A stretch of DNA of 64,000 nt from Hyphomicrobiales bacterium (GTDB taxonomy: Bacteria > Pseudomonadota > Alphaproteobacteria > Rhizobiales > Beijerinckiaceae), in contig JAFLCX010000001.1 of the NCBI GenBank assembly GCA_017302635.1, forward strand, positions 1,240,001 through 1,304,000. The letters run 5' to 3'. Below, piece after piece: positions 1 through 8,431 of this stretch; the first letter of the stretch is position 1; every line of letters begins with the position of its first letter. The position numbers and the translations under genes were made by a program. Under the pieces are notes generated by a model that saw only the letters and a list, made by a program, of their open reading frames with translations, ran no database searches and had not been told where the DNA came from.

Positions 1-582
1 GGGCGGATTGGCGCGATAGCCGGTGGCAATCGCCGCGAGGCGGCTGCGCATCGGCAACCAGTCACTCACGGCGGCGCGGATTTCACGATAGATGCCTTCC
101 AGCGCCTCAGTCAGCGCCTTGCGCTCGCCCGAGCCAAGGTTTTGCGCAAGTTCGATATGCAGGTAGCTTTCGCGCTGCACGGGCGCCATCTCGCGCCCCG
201 CAGCCGTGCCGACAAGGCGTCTCAGCGTCCCGTCACTTCCGCGTTCAACGGCAAGAATCGGGTGCGCCACGAGCCGCAACGAGAGGCCGCGCTCGCCCAG
301 TTCCGCGAGGGTGGAGTCGAGCAGGAACGGCATGTCGTCGTTCACAACCTCGATGACCGTCCCGCCCATCAGGGCGGAGGCATGCACGCGGACTTTGGCG
401 ATCCCCGGCTCGCGCTCGGCGAGATTGGCTGCCGCCGATTGGCCGATCGCGAGACGTGCAGCTTCGGAAAACGCGGCCGCGTCTTCGGCATCAACCCCTG
501 AGAAAACCAATCTGGCGAGTGCCGCTCCGAGGCCGGGGGAGTTGGCGGGAAGATCAACCACGCGGCTCGCGTCATTGGGCAT
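1..582 (-). CDS. gdhB: NAD-glutamate dehydrogenase, N-terminal part (truncated by window edge)
   Basis: This is the first 194 codons of a protein that runs off the left edge of the window. The translation shows the N-terminal region of the large (about 1600-residue) bacterial NAD-specific glutamate dehydrogenase. Diagnostic is the stretch around residues 70-105, containing VNDDMPFLLDS followed by LRLVAHPIL, and then ERESYLHIEL-like sequence (here QRESYLHIEL). The enzyme deaminates glutamate to 2-oxoglutarate and ammonia and feeds the TCA cycle. The ATG at 582 is preceded by GGAGG nine bases upstream, which supports this start. The catalytic dehydrogenase domain lies outside the window, so its integrity cannot be judged. 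Confidence 0.85.
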   Translation of the reverse strand, partial: MPNDASRVVDLPANSPGLGAALARLVFSGVDAEDAAAFSEAARLAIGQSAAANLAEREPGIAKVRVHASALMGGTVIEVVNDDMPFLLDSTLAELGERGLSLRLVAHPILAVERGSDGTLRRLVGTAAGREMAPVQRESYLHIELAQNLGSGERKALTEALEGIYREIRAAVSDWLPMRSRLAAIATGYRANPP

Positions 583-729
583 AGGGTATGGCCTCCGGGG
601 CGGGGATGGACATTCTCGAGGTGCCAATCGGCTCGGGCTGTGCTTCAGTCCCGTTCTGGGGCGGGCTTCGCCTGTCGTCGCAAGGCTCTTGGGTTTGAGT
701 CATGCTCCTCGCTCAAAAAGGAGGCAAGG

Positions 730-1362
730 GTGAAGGCATCGAAAACCGACAATCAATGCAATAATTCGATCGGGAGCCCGAAAAACGTCACTACGTTAAC
801 GCTGGAATCGGCGGAACTCACGCCCGCAATCGCTGCCTATTTCGAAAAGTGCCTGGAGAAGATTGGCTTCGTGCCAAATGTTCTGGTCGCCTATTCGCAT
901 TCCATGCCTAAGCTCGAGGCCTTTGTCGGCTTCTATAATGATCTGATGCTCGCACCCTCAGGGCTGACCAAACTTGAGCGCGAGATGATCGCGGTGGTCG
1001 TCTCGGCTGAAAACCGCTGCTGGTATTGCCTCGTTGCACATGGCGCCGCGGTGCGGCAGCTCTCTGGCGATCCGGTCCTGGGAGAAGCGCTGACGCTGAA
1101 CTATCGTCAGGCGGCGGGGCTCGCGCCCAAACAGCGGGCGATGCTCGATTTTGCGCTCAAGGTCGCGCGGGCCTCGGCAGAAATCGAGGAACCGGATCGC
1201 CAGAGATTGCGGGATGCCGGATTTTCGGATCGCGACATCTGGGATATCGCGGCAGTCGCGAGCTTTTTCGCGATGTCGAACCGCATGGCTTCCGCGACCG
1301 GCATGCAGCCCAACCCGGAATACCATGCTCAGGCACGCGAGACCGTTGGCACAAAAAAATAG
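730..1362 (+). CDS. CMD/AhpD-family peroxidase-related protein
   Basis: The 210-residue protein belongs to the carboxymuconolactone decarboxylase/AhpD fold. The signature is ENRCWYCLVAHG near residue 100, a Cys-x-x-Cys pair with a nearby His, as in alkylhydroperoxidase-like disulfide reductases annotated 'peroxidase-related enzyme'. The likely role is a thiol-based reductase or peroxidase in the cytoplasm; its substrate and partner are unknown. The start is the GTG at 730, because AAAAGGAGG sits five bases upstream. The open frame continues upstream to 640 but without a comparable ribosome binding site. It is divergent from the glutamate dehydrogenase gene and appears monocistronic. No signal peptide is seen. 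Confidence 0.82.
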   Translation: MKASKTDNQCNNSIGSPKNVTTLTLESAELTPAIAAYFEKCLEKIGFVPNVLVAYSHSMPKLEAFVGFYNDLMLAPSGLTKLEREMIAVVVSAENRCWYCLVAHGAAVRQLSGDPVLGEALTLNYRQAAGLAPKQRAMLDFALKVARASAEIEEPDRQRLRDAGFSDRDIWDIAAVASFFAMSNRMASATGMQPNPEYHAQARETVGTKK

Positions 1363-1665
1363 GCGGCCGCGCTTTTGGCGGGCCGCCCTGCCATTCTCGG
1401 TGGATCGGCAGATCTTGAGTCCAAGCGAGGGGGCTGGGGGGCGTAGGGTCTCGCTTGAACCATCACCGTGGCATTGGGTGGAGTATGTTGTCCGGGTCTG
1501 GCGCTCGCATGGTCGAAATCTGGCCAAACTGTGAAATTGCTGACACTCGCGTGATGGAAGCGACGCGCATTGACAGCAATTTGGCAAGAAACCGGGCGCA
1601 GATTGATATTGGAAGCCGGCTTGCCAGTCGGCGATGTTCTGCCACACTGGTTGCCGGAGCAGCGG
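1363..1665. other. Intergenic region of about 300 bases
   Basis: No coding frame here looks real. Just past the upstream stop is a hairpin with arms GGCGGCC (1362-1368) and GGCCGCC (1381-1387). It has no T-tract, so it is at best a weak terminator. The right end holds a possible promoter, listed separately. Nothing else is recognised. Confidence 0.5.
1581..1609 (+). promoter_or_regulatory. Possible sigma-70 promoter for DUF2794 gene
   Basis: TTGGCA at 1581-1586 and TGATAT at 1604-1609 are separated by 17 bases, close to the housekeeping consensus. Transcription would start near 1616, about 50 bases before the ATG at 1666. The call rests on motif and spacing only. Confidence 0.35.
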
Positions 1666-2031
1666 ATGGATCATCAGGACCAGCACAGACGCGAGAGTGC
1701 CGTCATCATTCCCCTCGGTTCACGCCGTGCGCCGGAGGATGTGCGGTTCGACCGGCGCGAACTGGGCGAAATCCTGAACGTTTATGGCCGCCATGTCGCA
1801 AGCGGCGAATGGCGCGACTACGCCATCGATTTCGGGCGCGAACGGGCAGTGTTCTCCATCCTGCGCCACACGGGCGAAACGCCGCTTTATCGCATCGAGA
1901 AAGACCCGAAGCGCGCGGCCAAGCAAGGTGCCTATGCTGTCATCGCGCAGGGCGGGCTGGTGCTGAAACGCGGCGCAGACCTTGCCCGCGTGCTGAAAGT
2001 GATTGATCGACCCAGCAAGGTCGTGGGCTGA
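1666..2031 (+). CDS. DUF2794 family protein
   Basis: A 121-residue protein of the alphaproteobacterial DUF2794 family, recognised by the run FDRRELGEILNVYGRHV, then WRDYAIDFGRERAVFSI, and LYRIEKDP near the middle. The function is unknown. It is soluble, with no signal peptide or membrane helix. The ATG at 1666 (MDHQDQ...) is chosen over an in-frame ATG at 1570 because GGAG lies seven bases upstream and the length then fits the family. It is followed by a bidirectional terminator and converges with the Bax-inhibitor-1 gene. Confidence 0.8.
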   Translation: MDHQDQHRRESAVIIPLGSRRAPEDVRFDRRELGEILNVYGRHVASGEWRDYAIDFGRERAVFSILRHTGETPLYRIEKDPKRAAKQGAYAVIAQGGLVLKRGADLARVLKVIDRPSKVVG

Positions 2032-2050
2032 ACGTCTCCTGTGCACAACG

Positions 2051-2076
2051 AAAAAGCCCCGGTTTCCCGGGGCTTT
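2051..2076 (-). terminator. Rho-independent terminator of the BI-1 gene (bidirectional hairpin)
   Basis: A perfect 10-bp stem, AAAGCCCCGG at 2053-2062 and CCGGGGCTTT at 2067-2076, closes a 4-base loop. Read on the minus strand it ends in five T residues, as expected for the end of the membrane protein gene that stops at 2102. On the plus strand the T-tract is weaker, so it may also serve DUF2794. Confidence 0.85.
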
Positions 2077-2101
2077 CCGTATTCTTGCGAGGTCCTTGGG
2101 A

Positions 2102-2875
2102 TCACTCGTCGTTGCGGACGCCGAAGAGCTGCAGCAGCATCTGGAACATGTTGACGAAGTTCAGGTACAGCGTCAGCGCGCCCATCAGCGACCATTTCTG
2201 CATCAGCGTCTGGTCATGGGCCACCACGTCATATTCTTCCTTCAGTCGCTGCGTATCCCAGGCCGTGAGGCCGGCGAACACCACCACGCCGATGACGTTG
2301 ATGGCGAACTGGAGCGCAGAGGACTTCATGAAGATGTTGACGAGGCCGGCAATGATGATGCCGAACAGGCCCATCAGCATGAACTTGCCCATGCCCGAAA
2401 GGTCTTTCTTCGTCGTGTAGCCGAAGAGCGACAGCGCGCCGAAGGCCGCAGCGGTGATGAAGAAAACCTGAGCGATCGAGCCAAGTTTGAAGATGACGAA
2501 CACGCTCGAAAGCGAAAGGCCCATAATGCCCGCGAAGGCATAGAAGGTGCCGAGCAGGCTGCCATAGCTCATTTTCTCCCAACGGAAGGAGAGAAGCAGC
2601 ACGAAGCCGAGCGGCGCCAGCATCACCACCCATTTCAGGGGGCTGATCCAGATCGCCTGGCCGAGCGGCGTCAACGCCATGCGGCCGGCGGCCGTGGTTG
2701 TGGTGCCGAGCATGAACGTGCCGATGGCGACAAGGCCGGAAATCGCCAGCGCAATCGCCATGTGGTTGTAGATGCCCAGCATGTAGGAGCGCAGGCCCGC
2801 ATCATATTGGGCGGCGCTGATGGTCGAACCCATCCCCGCATAGGGCGCGTAAGTGTTGCGATCGTAATCCGACAT
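2102..2875 (-). CDS. Bax inhibitor-1 / YccA-family integral membrane protein (YbhL-like)
   Basis: The 257-residue protein has about seven hydrophobic segments from residue 38 to the end and a short charged C-terminus (LLQLFGVRNDE). Family features include an N-terminal tyrosine-rich cytosolic stretch (SDYDRNTYAPYAGMG), FITAAAFGALSLFGYTTKKDLS in the middle, and the AWDTQRLKEEYD loop. BI-1 homologues in bacteria are inner-membrane proteins proposed to conduct calcium or protons. The physiological role in this lineage is unknown. It is monocistronic, with its own promoter, a structured leader and a strong terminator. The start is the first ATG after that leader. Confidence 0.9.
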   Translation of the reverse strand: MSDYDRNTYAPYAGMGSTISAAQYDAGLRSYMLGIYNHMAIALAISGLVAIGTFMLGTTTTAAGRMALTPLGQAIWISPLKWVVMLAPLGFVLLLSFRWEKMSYGSLLGTFYAFAGIMGLSLSSVFVIFKLGSIAQVFFITAAAFGALSLFGYTTKKDLSGMGKFMLMGLFGIIIAGLVNIFMKSSALQFAINVIGVVVFAGLTAWDTQRLKEEYDVVAHDQTLMQKWSLMGALTLYLNFVNMFQMLLQLFGVRNDE

Positions 2876-2948
2876 CGGACCCTCTCTTGGTCGGCCGGGC
2901 TTCCCGGCCTCTTGCCATCCACGGCGATGACCTCACCGCCTGTGGTTC
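2876..2948 (-). ncRNA. ybhL-type leader RNA (putative)
   Basis: The 5' UTR of the BI-1 gene folds into two compact hairpins. The first (2919-2945) pairs CCAC-a-GGCG with CGCCGTGG. The second (2893-2909) pairs GGCCGGG with CCCGGCC around a 3-base loop. A promoter directly upstream would start transcription near 2948, so the RNA would begin just before hairpin 1. The ybhL leader is a described alphaproteobacterial RNA motif found upstream of BI-1/ybhL genes. I infer identity from position and structure, not from a covariance search. Confidence 0.6.
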
Positions 2949-2954
2949 GGTCTA

Positions 2955-2983
2955 TATATGACGTTCTTTGCGCAATTTCTCAA
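2955..2983 (-). promoter_or_regulatory. Possible promoter of the BI-1 gene
   Basis: On the minus strand TTGAGA (2983-2978) and CATATA (2960-2955) are 17 bases apart. The predicted transcription start falls immediately before the first leader hairpin, which makes the two predictions support each other. Confidence 0.45.
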
Positions 2984-3086
2984 GAGGGGGAGTTTAGCAA
3001 CGCATGAAAATGGTTTGCACGGGTTGCTGCACGCCGTCTCACAACAAGAGTTTGAGAATATCGCTCTCTTTCAACTGCGCAGTTCT

Positions 3087-5642
3087 TCAAGCATGGCGCA
3101 AGTATGGGGCAGGTTTTTGCCCCAGTATGTGCCATGTGCCGATCAAGCCAAGAATAATCGTCACAATAAACGCAGAAAACGCCATCGAGAGTGTTGGCCA
3201 CCACGGCACTTCGAATTCGAGCCGCATCACGCCCGACACCACCAACGACGCCCCGGCTACTCCGCAGACGATGCCGAATATCACCGCGATCGCGCCAAGT
3301 GCCGAGTATTCGACAATCATCGCCTTCAAAAGCGTCACGCGTGTGGCGCCGAGCGTTTTCAGGATCACGCTTTCGCGTTGACGCGTGCGCGCCGAAGCGG
3401 CGAGCGCTCCTCCGAGCACGAGAATGCTCGCGAGCAGGGCAATCGCGCTTGCGGCACGGATCGCAAAGACAAGCTGCGAGACGAGGGAATCAGCCGCCGC
3501 CAGCGCATCCTTGACCCGGACCGACGAGATGGACGGGAACTCTCGTGCCACGGCGCGCGCGAGCGCGATTTCGCTCTGCGCATTGGTTCCGGGGGGCAGG
3601 GTTACGGTCGCGAGAAAGGTGTGCGGTGCGCCGGCGAAGGTGTTGGGCGAGAACACCATGATGAAATTGATCCCGATCTGTTGCCAACGGATCTCGCGCA
3701 GATTGGCGATCCGGGCAGTGATGCGCCGGCCCAGCACATTGACCACCACCTGATCGCCCACAGCGAGCCCGAGATTGTCGGCAATGTCCTTCGCGAACGA
3801 AACCAGCGGCTCGCCGCGATAATCGGCAGGCCACCATTCCCCCTCGATGACGCGTGAACCCTCCGGCGGGCGCGCCGCATAGGTGATGCCGCGGTCGCCC
3901 TCGAAGACCCAGGTTCCCTCGCCACGGCTGATCTGCGCTGCCGGGATGCCCTTGATTTCCACCAATCGGCCCCGCAATTGCGGCGTGCGCTCGACCTTGC
4001 CCTCGGCGTTCTGGCCTTTGAGGAAATTGTCGAACCGGTCCATCTCGCGCGACGGGATGTCGATGAAGAAGAAACTCGGAGCCAATCCGGGCAAGGTGGC
4101 GCGGAACTGGCGGACGAGGTTCATGTCGATCAGAGTCAGCGCCACGATCAGGGTCAGGCCGAGGCCAAGCGAAAGAATGACGGAAGGCGTGAGACTGCCC
4201 GGCCGATACAGGTTGGCCAGCGCGACGCGGGCGATGGCGTTGCGCGGGCGCGGCAGGCGCGCGGCGAGCCGCATCACACCCCACGCGACCAGCCGCAAGG
4301 TGACCAGCGCGCCGCCGGCCGCCACGATATAGATCATCGCGATACGGCGCTCCGAGGCGGTTTCAACCACAAGCGCGGCAAAGGCAAAGACGGCAAGCAT
4401 TACAACCGCGAGATCGGTCCAATGCGGTCGCCAGGCTGGAGCGGTGATATCATCCCGAAACAGAACGGTCGGCGGTACGGCTCGGGCGCGGAGCAGCGGC
4501 CAGAGCGCGAAAGTCGTCGCGGTTACAACGCCATATCCGAGGCCCAGCAGCAATTCGCGCGGGTAGAGCCCAACCTGCAACGGGAACGGGAGCAGATTGC
4601 CCGCGAGTTGCAGCGCGATCTGCGGCAACAGCGTGCCGAGCATCAGGCCGATCACGATGCCGATCAGCGCAAAGGCCAGCACCTGACAAAGCGACGAGAG
4701 GAACACGAACCGCGAACTGGCGCCGAGGCTTTTCAGCGTCGCGATGCGCGGAATCTGCTTTTCGGCGAAAGCGCGCGTGGCATTTGCCACGCCCACGCCA
4801 CCGATCAGCAGGGATGTGAGCCCGACGAGCGAGAGAAACTGCGTGAAACGCCCGATCTGACGCTCCAGAGCCGGCGAGGCCCGCATACGCGTCACCACCT
4901 GCCAGCCGGCATCGGGCGCGGCCTTCGCGATGTCTTCGAGGGCCGATTTGAGCGCTGCGTCGCCGGTGCCGTTCTCCATGTCGAGCCGATAGGAGAAGCG
5001 GGTCAGGGAGCCCGGCTGGATCAGCCCGGTCGCGCGCATTCCGGCATGCGAGATCAGCACGCGCGGCCCGAAGCCGAACCCGCCGGAGAGCTTGTCCGGC
5101 TCGCTGGTCAGGTGTGCCGCCACACGGAATCGCGCTTCGCCGATCCGGATCTCGTCACCGATCGAGATTCCGAGGCGTCCGGTCAGCAGTGGATCGACCA
5201 CTACGCCGGGCACGCCGCGTGCATTGGGCGCGAGCAGGGCGTGGAGTTCGCCAGTCGCAGTGCCGTCCTTGCCCTCGAGCCCGACTTTTCCCGCTACGGG
5301 ATAGGCGTTCTCGACCGCCTTTAACTCGATGAGCGTGCTTTCGTCGCTTTCGGAACGCGCCATGGCGCGGCTCAGGATCAGCACCGAAACCTTGCCATGT
5401 TTCTCGATGGCGAGCCGTTCGGGCGCGGTTGCCTCACGCTGGATGAGCGTGAAGGCGGCATCAGCGCCGAGAATGAGCTTGCCCTCGCGCGAAAGGCCAT
5501 CGGTCAACGCTCGCGAGAGGCTCACAACGGCGACAATCGCCGCGACGCCGAGGGCGATACAGGCGATGAGAATGCCGAACTGGCCGAGTGAGACGCGCAA
5601 CTCGCGCTTCACGAGCCGCAGGATGAGGGGAAAGCCACCCAT
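3087..5642 (-). CDS. ABC transporter permease, YbbP/FtsX type
   Basis: An 851-residue membrane protein with the YbbP architecture. It has one N-terminal membrane segment (about residues 18-45), a large periplasmic MacB-like domain, a block of helices near 270-450, a second periplasmic domain, and three C-terminal helices with FtsX sequence (ALAASARTRQRESVILKTLGATR). Such permeases with a YbbA-type ATPase form an exporter or mechanotransmission complex. In E. coli the complex neighbours the thioesterase TesA, and the same trio occurs here. Its start codon shares one base with the stop of the ATPase gene (TGATG), indicating translational coupling. The substrate is unknown. Confidence 0.9.
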   Translation of the reverse strand: MGGFPLILRLVKRELRVSLGQFGILIACIALGVAAIVAVVSLSRALTDGLSREGKLILGADAAFTLIQREATAPERLAIEKHGKVSVLILSRAMARSESDESTLIELKAVENAYPVAGKVGLEGKDGTATGELHALLAPNARGVPGVVVDPLLTGRLGISIGDEIRIGEARFRVAAHLTSEPDKLSGGFGFGPRVLISHAGMRATGLIQPGSLTRFSYRLDMENGTGDAALKSALEDIAKAAPDAGWQVVTRMRASPALERQIGRFTQFLSLVGLTSLLIGGVGVANATRAFAEKQIPRIATLKSLGASSRFVFLSSLCQVLAFALIGIVIGLMLGTLLPQIALQLAGNLLPFPLQVGLYPRELLLGLGYGVVTATTFALWPLLRARAVPPTVLFRDDITAPAWRPHWTDLAVVMLAVFAFAALVVETASERRIAMIYIVAAGGALVTLRLVAWGVMRLAARLPRPRNAIARVALANLYRPGSLTPSVILSLGLGLTLIVALTLIDMNLVRQFRATLPGLAPSFFFIDIPSREMDRFDNFLKGQNAEGKVERTPQLRGRLVEIKGIPAAQISRGEGTWVFEGDRGITYAARPPEGSRVIEGEWWPADYRGEPLVSFAKDIADNLGLAVGDQVVVNVLGRRITARIANLREIRWQQIGINFIMVFSPNTFAGAPHTFLATVTLPPGTNAQSEIALARAVAREFPSISSVRVKDALAAADSLVSQLVFAIRAASAIALLASILVLGGALAASARTRQRESVILKTLGATRVTLLKAMIVEYSALGAIAVIFGIVCGVAGASLVVSGVMRLEFEVPWWPTLSMAFSAFIVTIILGLIGTWHILGQKPAPYLRHA

Positions 5643-6373
5643 CAGACAGCAACCTTCACGGCATGATCGTCCACGATCGAACCGGCGCGGATACGCACCA
5701 CGCGATCGCAGGATTCCGCGAGAGCCATGTCGTGCGTCACGAGCAGAAGCGTCGTTCCACGTTCCTTCTTCAGCGCAAAAAGCAGCGCGATGATGTCGTT
5801 GCCGGTCGCTTCGTCGAGATTTCCTGTCGGCTCATCGGCGACGATGATCGCGGGGCGCGGAGCCAAGGCGCGGGCGATCGCCACGCGCTGCTGCTCTCCG
5901 CCTGAAAGCTGGCCGGGATAATGATTGAGCCGCGCCCCAAGGCCCACGGATTTCAGTTCCGCCTCGGCCCGTTCGAAAGCATCGCTTTCGCCCGCGAGCT
6001 CAAGCGGGATCGCGACGTTTTCGCGGGCTGTCAGTGTCGGGATGAGGTGGAAAGACTGGAAGACGATGCCGATGCGCCGGCCCCGAAAGCGGGCAAGCTC
6101 ATCCTCGCCAAACCCGGTGATCACCTGACCACCGATGGCGATTTCACCGGAATCGGGGCGCTCAAGGCCCGCTGCGGTCATGAGCAACGTGGTCTTTCCC
6201 GACCCGGACGGCCCGACAAGCCCAACGGCGAGCCCTTGCGGAATATCGAGCGAAATCTTCTTGAGGATGTGGACGCGTGACGCGCCGGAGCCGAGGCTGA
6301 GGTCAACGTCCCGCATGCGGATCGCCGGAATTGCGTCGCTTTCGACGATCTTTGCCATCATATTCATGTCCAT
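5642..6373 (-). CDS. ABC transporter ATP-binding protein, YbbA/LolD type
   Basis: About 243 residues, a single ABC ATPase domain. Visible motifs are Walker A GPSGSGKTTLL (about residue 54), the signature LSGGEQQRVAIARAL, and Walker B IIVADEPTGNLDEAT, where the EPTGNLD form is typical of the LolD/MacB/YbbA class. It energises the downstream permease. The start is ambiguous because Met residues repeat at the N-terminus (MDMNMMAK); the ATG at 6373 is used. It is divergent from the arylesterase gene, recreating the ybbAP-tesA neighbourhood known in other proteobacteria. Confidence 0.9.
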   Translation of the reverse strand: MDMNMMAKIVESDAIPAIRMRDVDLSLGSGASRVHILKKISLDIPQGLAVGLVGPSGSGKTTLLMTAAGLERPDSGEIAIGGQVITGFGEDELARFRGRRIGIVFQSFHLIPTLTARENVAIPLELAGESDAFERAEAELKSVGLGARLNHYPGQLSGGEQQRVAIARALAPRPAIIVADEPTGNLDEATGNDIIALLFALKKERGTTLLLVTHDMALAESCDRVVRIRAGSIVDDHAVKVAV

Positions 6374-6481
6374 CACCGCTTGCGAAGAGGCCGCCAGCGG
6401 CCCATCTCTCGCGCTTCTATACGTGTTGATCGCTCACCAGATGGTGGCGCATCGCTGAATTCCAAGAAAGGTTGCCTGCGG

Positions 6482-7156
6482 ATGCCGGCCCTCCTCACGC
6501 GATTGTCATCCGGCAAACGGATCAAGCGCCCCCTCTCTGCTCTTGTCACATTTCTGGGCTTTATGATGGCTGCAAGCTTCGGTGCCGAAGCGCGCACCAT
6601 CCGGCTCGTTGCTCTCGGGGACAGCCTGACGGCGGGCTATCTTCTCGCAGGGGCCGACGCTTTTCCGAGCGTTCTCGAAAAGGCGTTGCGGGTAAAGGGC
6701 CTCGATGTCGCCATCGAGAATGCCGGCGTTTCGGGGGATACGGCGACCGGCGGTCTGGAGCGGCTCGACTGGTCCGTGCCCGATGGGACAGATGGCGTGA
6801 TCGTCGAACTCGGAGCGAACGATGCGTTACGCGGCCTTGACCCGATGGTTACCGAAAAAGCGCTCGATCAGATCATCACGCGGCTCAAGGCGCGCAACAT
6901 CGCCGTGCTGCTCGCGGGTATGCTGGCACCGCGTAACAATGGGGAAGCCTATGGCAAGGCGTTCGACGCGATCTACCCCCGCCTTGCGCAGAAACACGGC
7001 ATCGCGCTCTATCCGTTCTTTCTTGACGGCATTGCGGGCGACCCAAAACTCAACCTCGCCGACATGATCCACCCCAATCCGGCCGGCGTTCGCGTGATTG
7101 TCGAACGGATGCTTCCCGTTGCCGAGGCCTTTGTGAAGGGACTTCTCCCTCGATAG
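6482..7156 (+). CDS. tesA: GDSL-family arylesterase / acyl-CoA thioesterase TesA-like
   Basis: A 224-residue SGNH hydrolase. Block I is ALGDSLTAGY (catalytic Ser), block III is ELGANDALRG (oxyanion Asn), and the Asp-His pair is in DMIHPNPAG near the C-terminus. A hydrophobic N-terminal segment (ALVTFLGFMMAASFGAEA) is a signal peptide, placing the enzyme in the periplasm. Family members hydrolyse aryl esters, acyl-CoA and lysophospholipids. The ATG at 6482 follows AAGAAAGG; the open frame reaches 6380, but that extension would hide the signal peptide. It is divergent from the YbbA/YbbP pair. Confidence 0.9.
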   Translation: MPALLTRLSSGKRIKRPLSALVTFLGFMMAASFGAEARTIRLVALGDSLTAGYLLAGADAFPSVLEKALRVKGLDVAIENAGVSGDTATGGLERLDWSVPDGTDGVIVELGANDALRGLDPMVTEKALDQIITRLKARNIAVLLAGMLAPRNNGEAYGKAFDAIYPRLAQKHGIALYPFFLDGIAGDPKLNLADMIHPNPAGVRVIVERMLPVAEAFVKGLLPR

Positions 7157-7232
7157 GGAGGATTTGCCAGCCACCATCGGCATGGTCCAGAATGCCACGA
7201 CTCCGGGCAAGGAATGGGAAGGACGATCGCGA

Positions 7233-7793
7233 ATGGCCGAGCTTGATCTTTGGAAAGACCCTTGGCCACTCGATGAGAAGCAATGTCCCTGCGATGTGCA
7301 TTTCACGCGTTACCTTGCGCAAAGCGGACGGAAAGGGCAGCGGATTTTCCATTTCGGCACCGGTTCGCATCATCATGTCGGGCTCAATGCGCCGTCCGGC
7401 GATCATGCGGTGCTCGGCATCACGGCATCAGAGGCTGAATACAGCGCCTATATCGCGGCAATTGTCGGCAATCCGCATCTCGGACGCTATTACAAGGTCC
7501 AGTTTCAGGACATCTACCAGACGAATTTCGCGCTTCTGCCCGAGTTCGATATCGTGAACCTGTTCCATGTCGGAGAATTCCGGTGGGAGAAGAACATTCC
7601 TTATTCTTCCATTGACGATCATGGTCTCGTCGATGGCATGGCGCAGAAGCTGGTCTCCGGCGGTCTGATGCTCCTTTACACAGGCTCCTTCGCCTATGAT
7701 GTCGCCGAGCGCATCATTCCCAAGGTGGCCTCGGAGCGCGGTCTCATCGAAGAGCCGCGCTTCGAGACATTGAGAGTGTTCCGGAAACTCTGA
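7233..7793 (+). CDS. Uncharacterised protein, possibly SAM-methyltransferase-like
   Basis: A 186-residue soluble protein that I do not recognise. The segment RIFHFGTGSHHHVG (about residues 40-53) has the shape of a class I methyltransferase motif I (hydrophobic strand, then GxGxH). The later run EFDIVNLFHVGEF resembles the strand-4 region, and GGLMLLYTGSF resembles strand 5. The N-terminus has CPCDVHF. These hints suggest a Rossmann-like fold, but the catalytic identity is not shown. The start at 7233 is chosen because GGAAGGA lies about nine bases upstream; the frame is open from 7164. It stands alone between tesA and thpR. Confidence 0.6.
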   Translation: MAELDLWKDPWPLDEKQCPCDVHFTRYLAQSGRKGQRIFHFGTGSHHHVGLNAPSGDHAVLGITASEAEYSAYIAAIVGNPHLGRYYKVQFQDIYQTNFALLPEFDIVNLFHVGEFRWEKNIPYSSIDDHGLVDGMAQKLVSGGLMLLYTGSFAYDVAERIIPKVASERGLIEEPRFETLRVFRKL

Positions 7794-7885
7794 GATATTG
7801 GCTTGGGGGAAACTCGGAATGGGAAATGCAAATTAACCATTCCTTGCTAACTTCGGGGTGTCAGCGTGATTCGGAGGAGGGTGCC

Positions 7886-8419
7886 ATGCCAAGGCTCTTC
7901 ATCGGTCTCGAAGTTCCGGAGACCATCGCGACGCGGCTCTCCTTTCTGCGGGGAGGACTTCCCGGCGCTCGCTGGGCCGATCCTTCCGATTATCATCTCA
8001 CAATCCGCTTCATCGGCGATATTGACCGTCGCCTCGCCAACGAGATCGACGAGGAAATGGCCGACCTCTACGCCGAGCCGATCCGGGTGCGGATCACCGG
8101 CCTTGGCGTGTTTGGCGGCGACAAACCCCACACGCTTTATGCCGGGATCGAGCCGAACAGGCAGCTTGTGGGGCTTCAGGCCGATAGCGAGCGCCGCCTG
8201 CGCCGCCTCGGGCTTGCGCCGGAGCAGCGCAAATTCGTGCCTCATGTCACTCTGGCGCGTTTGCGTGGCGCTTCCACGCTCGATCTCGCCGATTATCTCC
8301 AGGCCTACGGGCATCTGATCGGAGTGGAATTCGTGGCCGAGCATTTTGCCCTGTTTTCCGCCCGAGACATGGTGGGCGGCGGGCCCTATATCGTCGAGGC
8401 AGCCTATCCGCTGCATTGA
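7886..8419 (+). CDS. thpR: RNA 2',3'-cyclic phosphodiesterase (ThpR / 2'-5' RNA ligase family)
   Basis: A 177-residue protein of the 2H phosphoesterase superfamily. The two catalytic HxTx motifs are HLTI (near residue 41) and HVTL (near residue 127), separated by the usual distance. The N-terminal RLFIGLEVPE is typical of ThpR. It opens 2',3'-cyclic phosphates on RNA ends, and the cellular substrate is poorly defined. The ATG at 7886 is preceded by GGAGGAG. It is followed 12 bases later by the pterin dehydratase gene and probably co-transcribed with it. Confidence 0.9.
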   Translation: MPRLFIGLEVPETIATRLSFLRGGLPGARWADPSDYHLTIRFIGDIDRRLANEIDEEMADLYAEPIRVRITGLGVFGGDKPHTLYAGIEPNRQLVGLQADSERRLRRLGLAPEQRKFVPHVTLARLRGASTLDLADYLQAYGHLIGVEFVAEHFALFSARDMVGGGPYIVEAAYPLH

Positions 8420-8431
8420 CGGGAGTTTTTC

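Noticed and set aside
1362..1387. Hairpin after the CMD-family gene as a terminator
   Set aside because: The stem is strong but no T-tract follows on the plus strand, so I did not call it as a terminator.
3978..5324. 448-codon frame on the plus strand inside the YbbP-type permease gene
   Set aside because: Same reason: antisense of a clear membrane protein gene, with no family features and no ribosome binding site.
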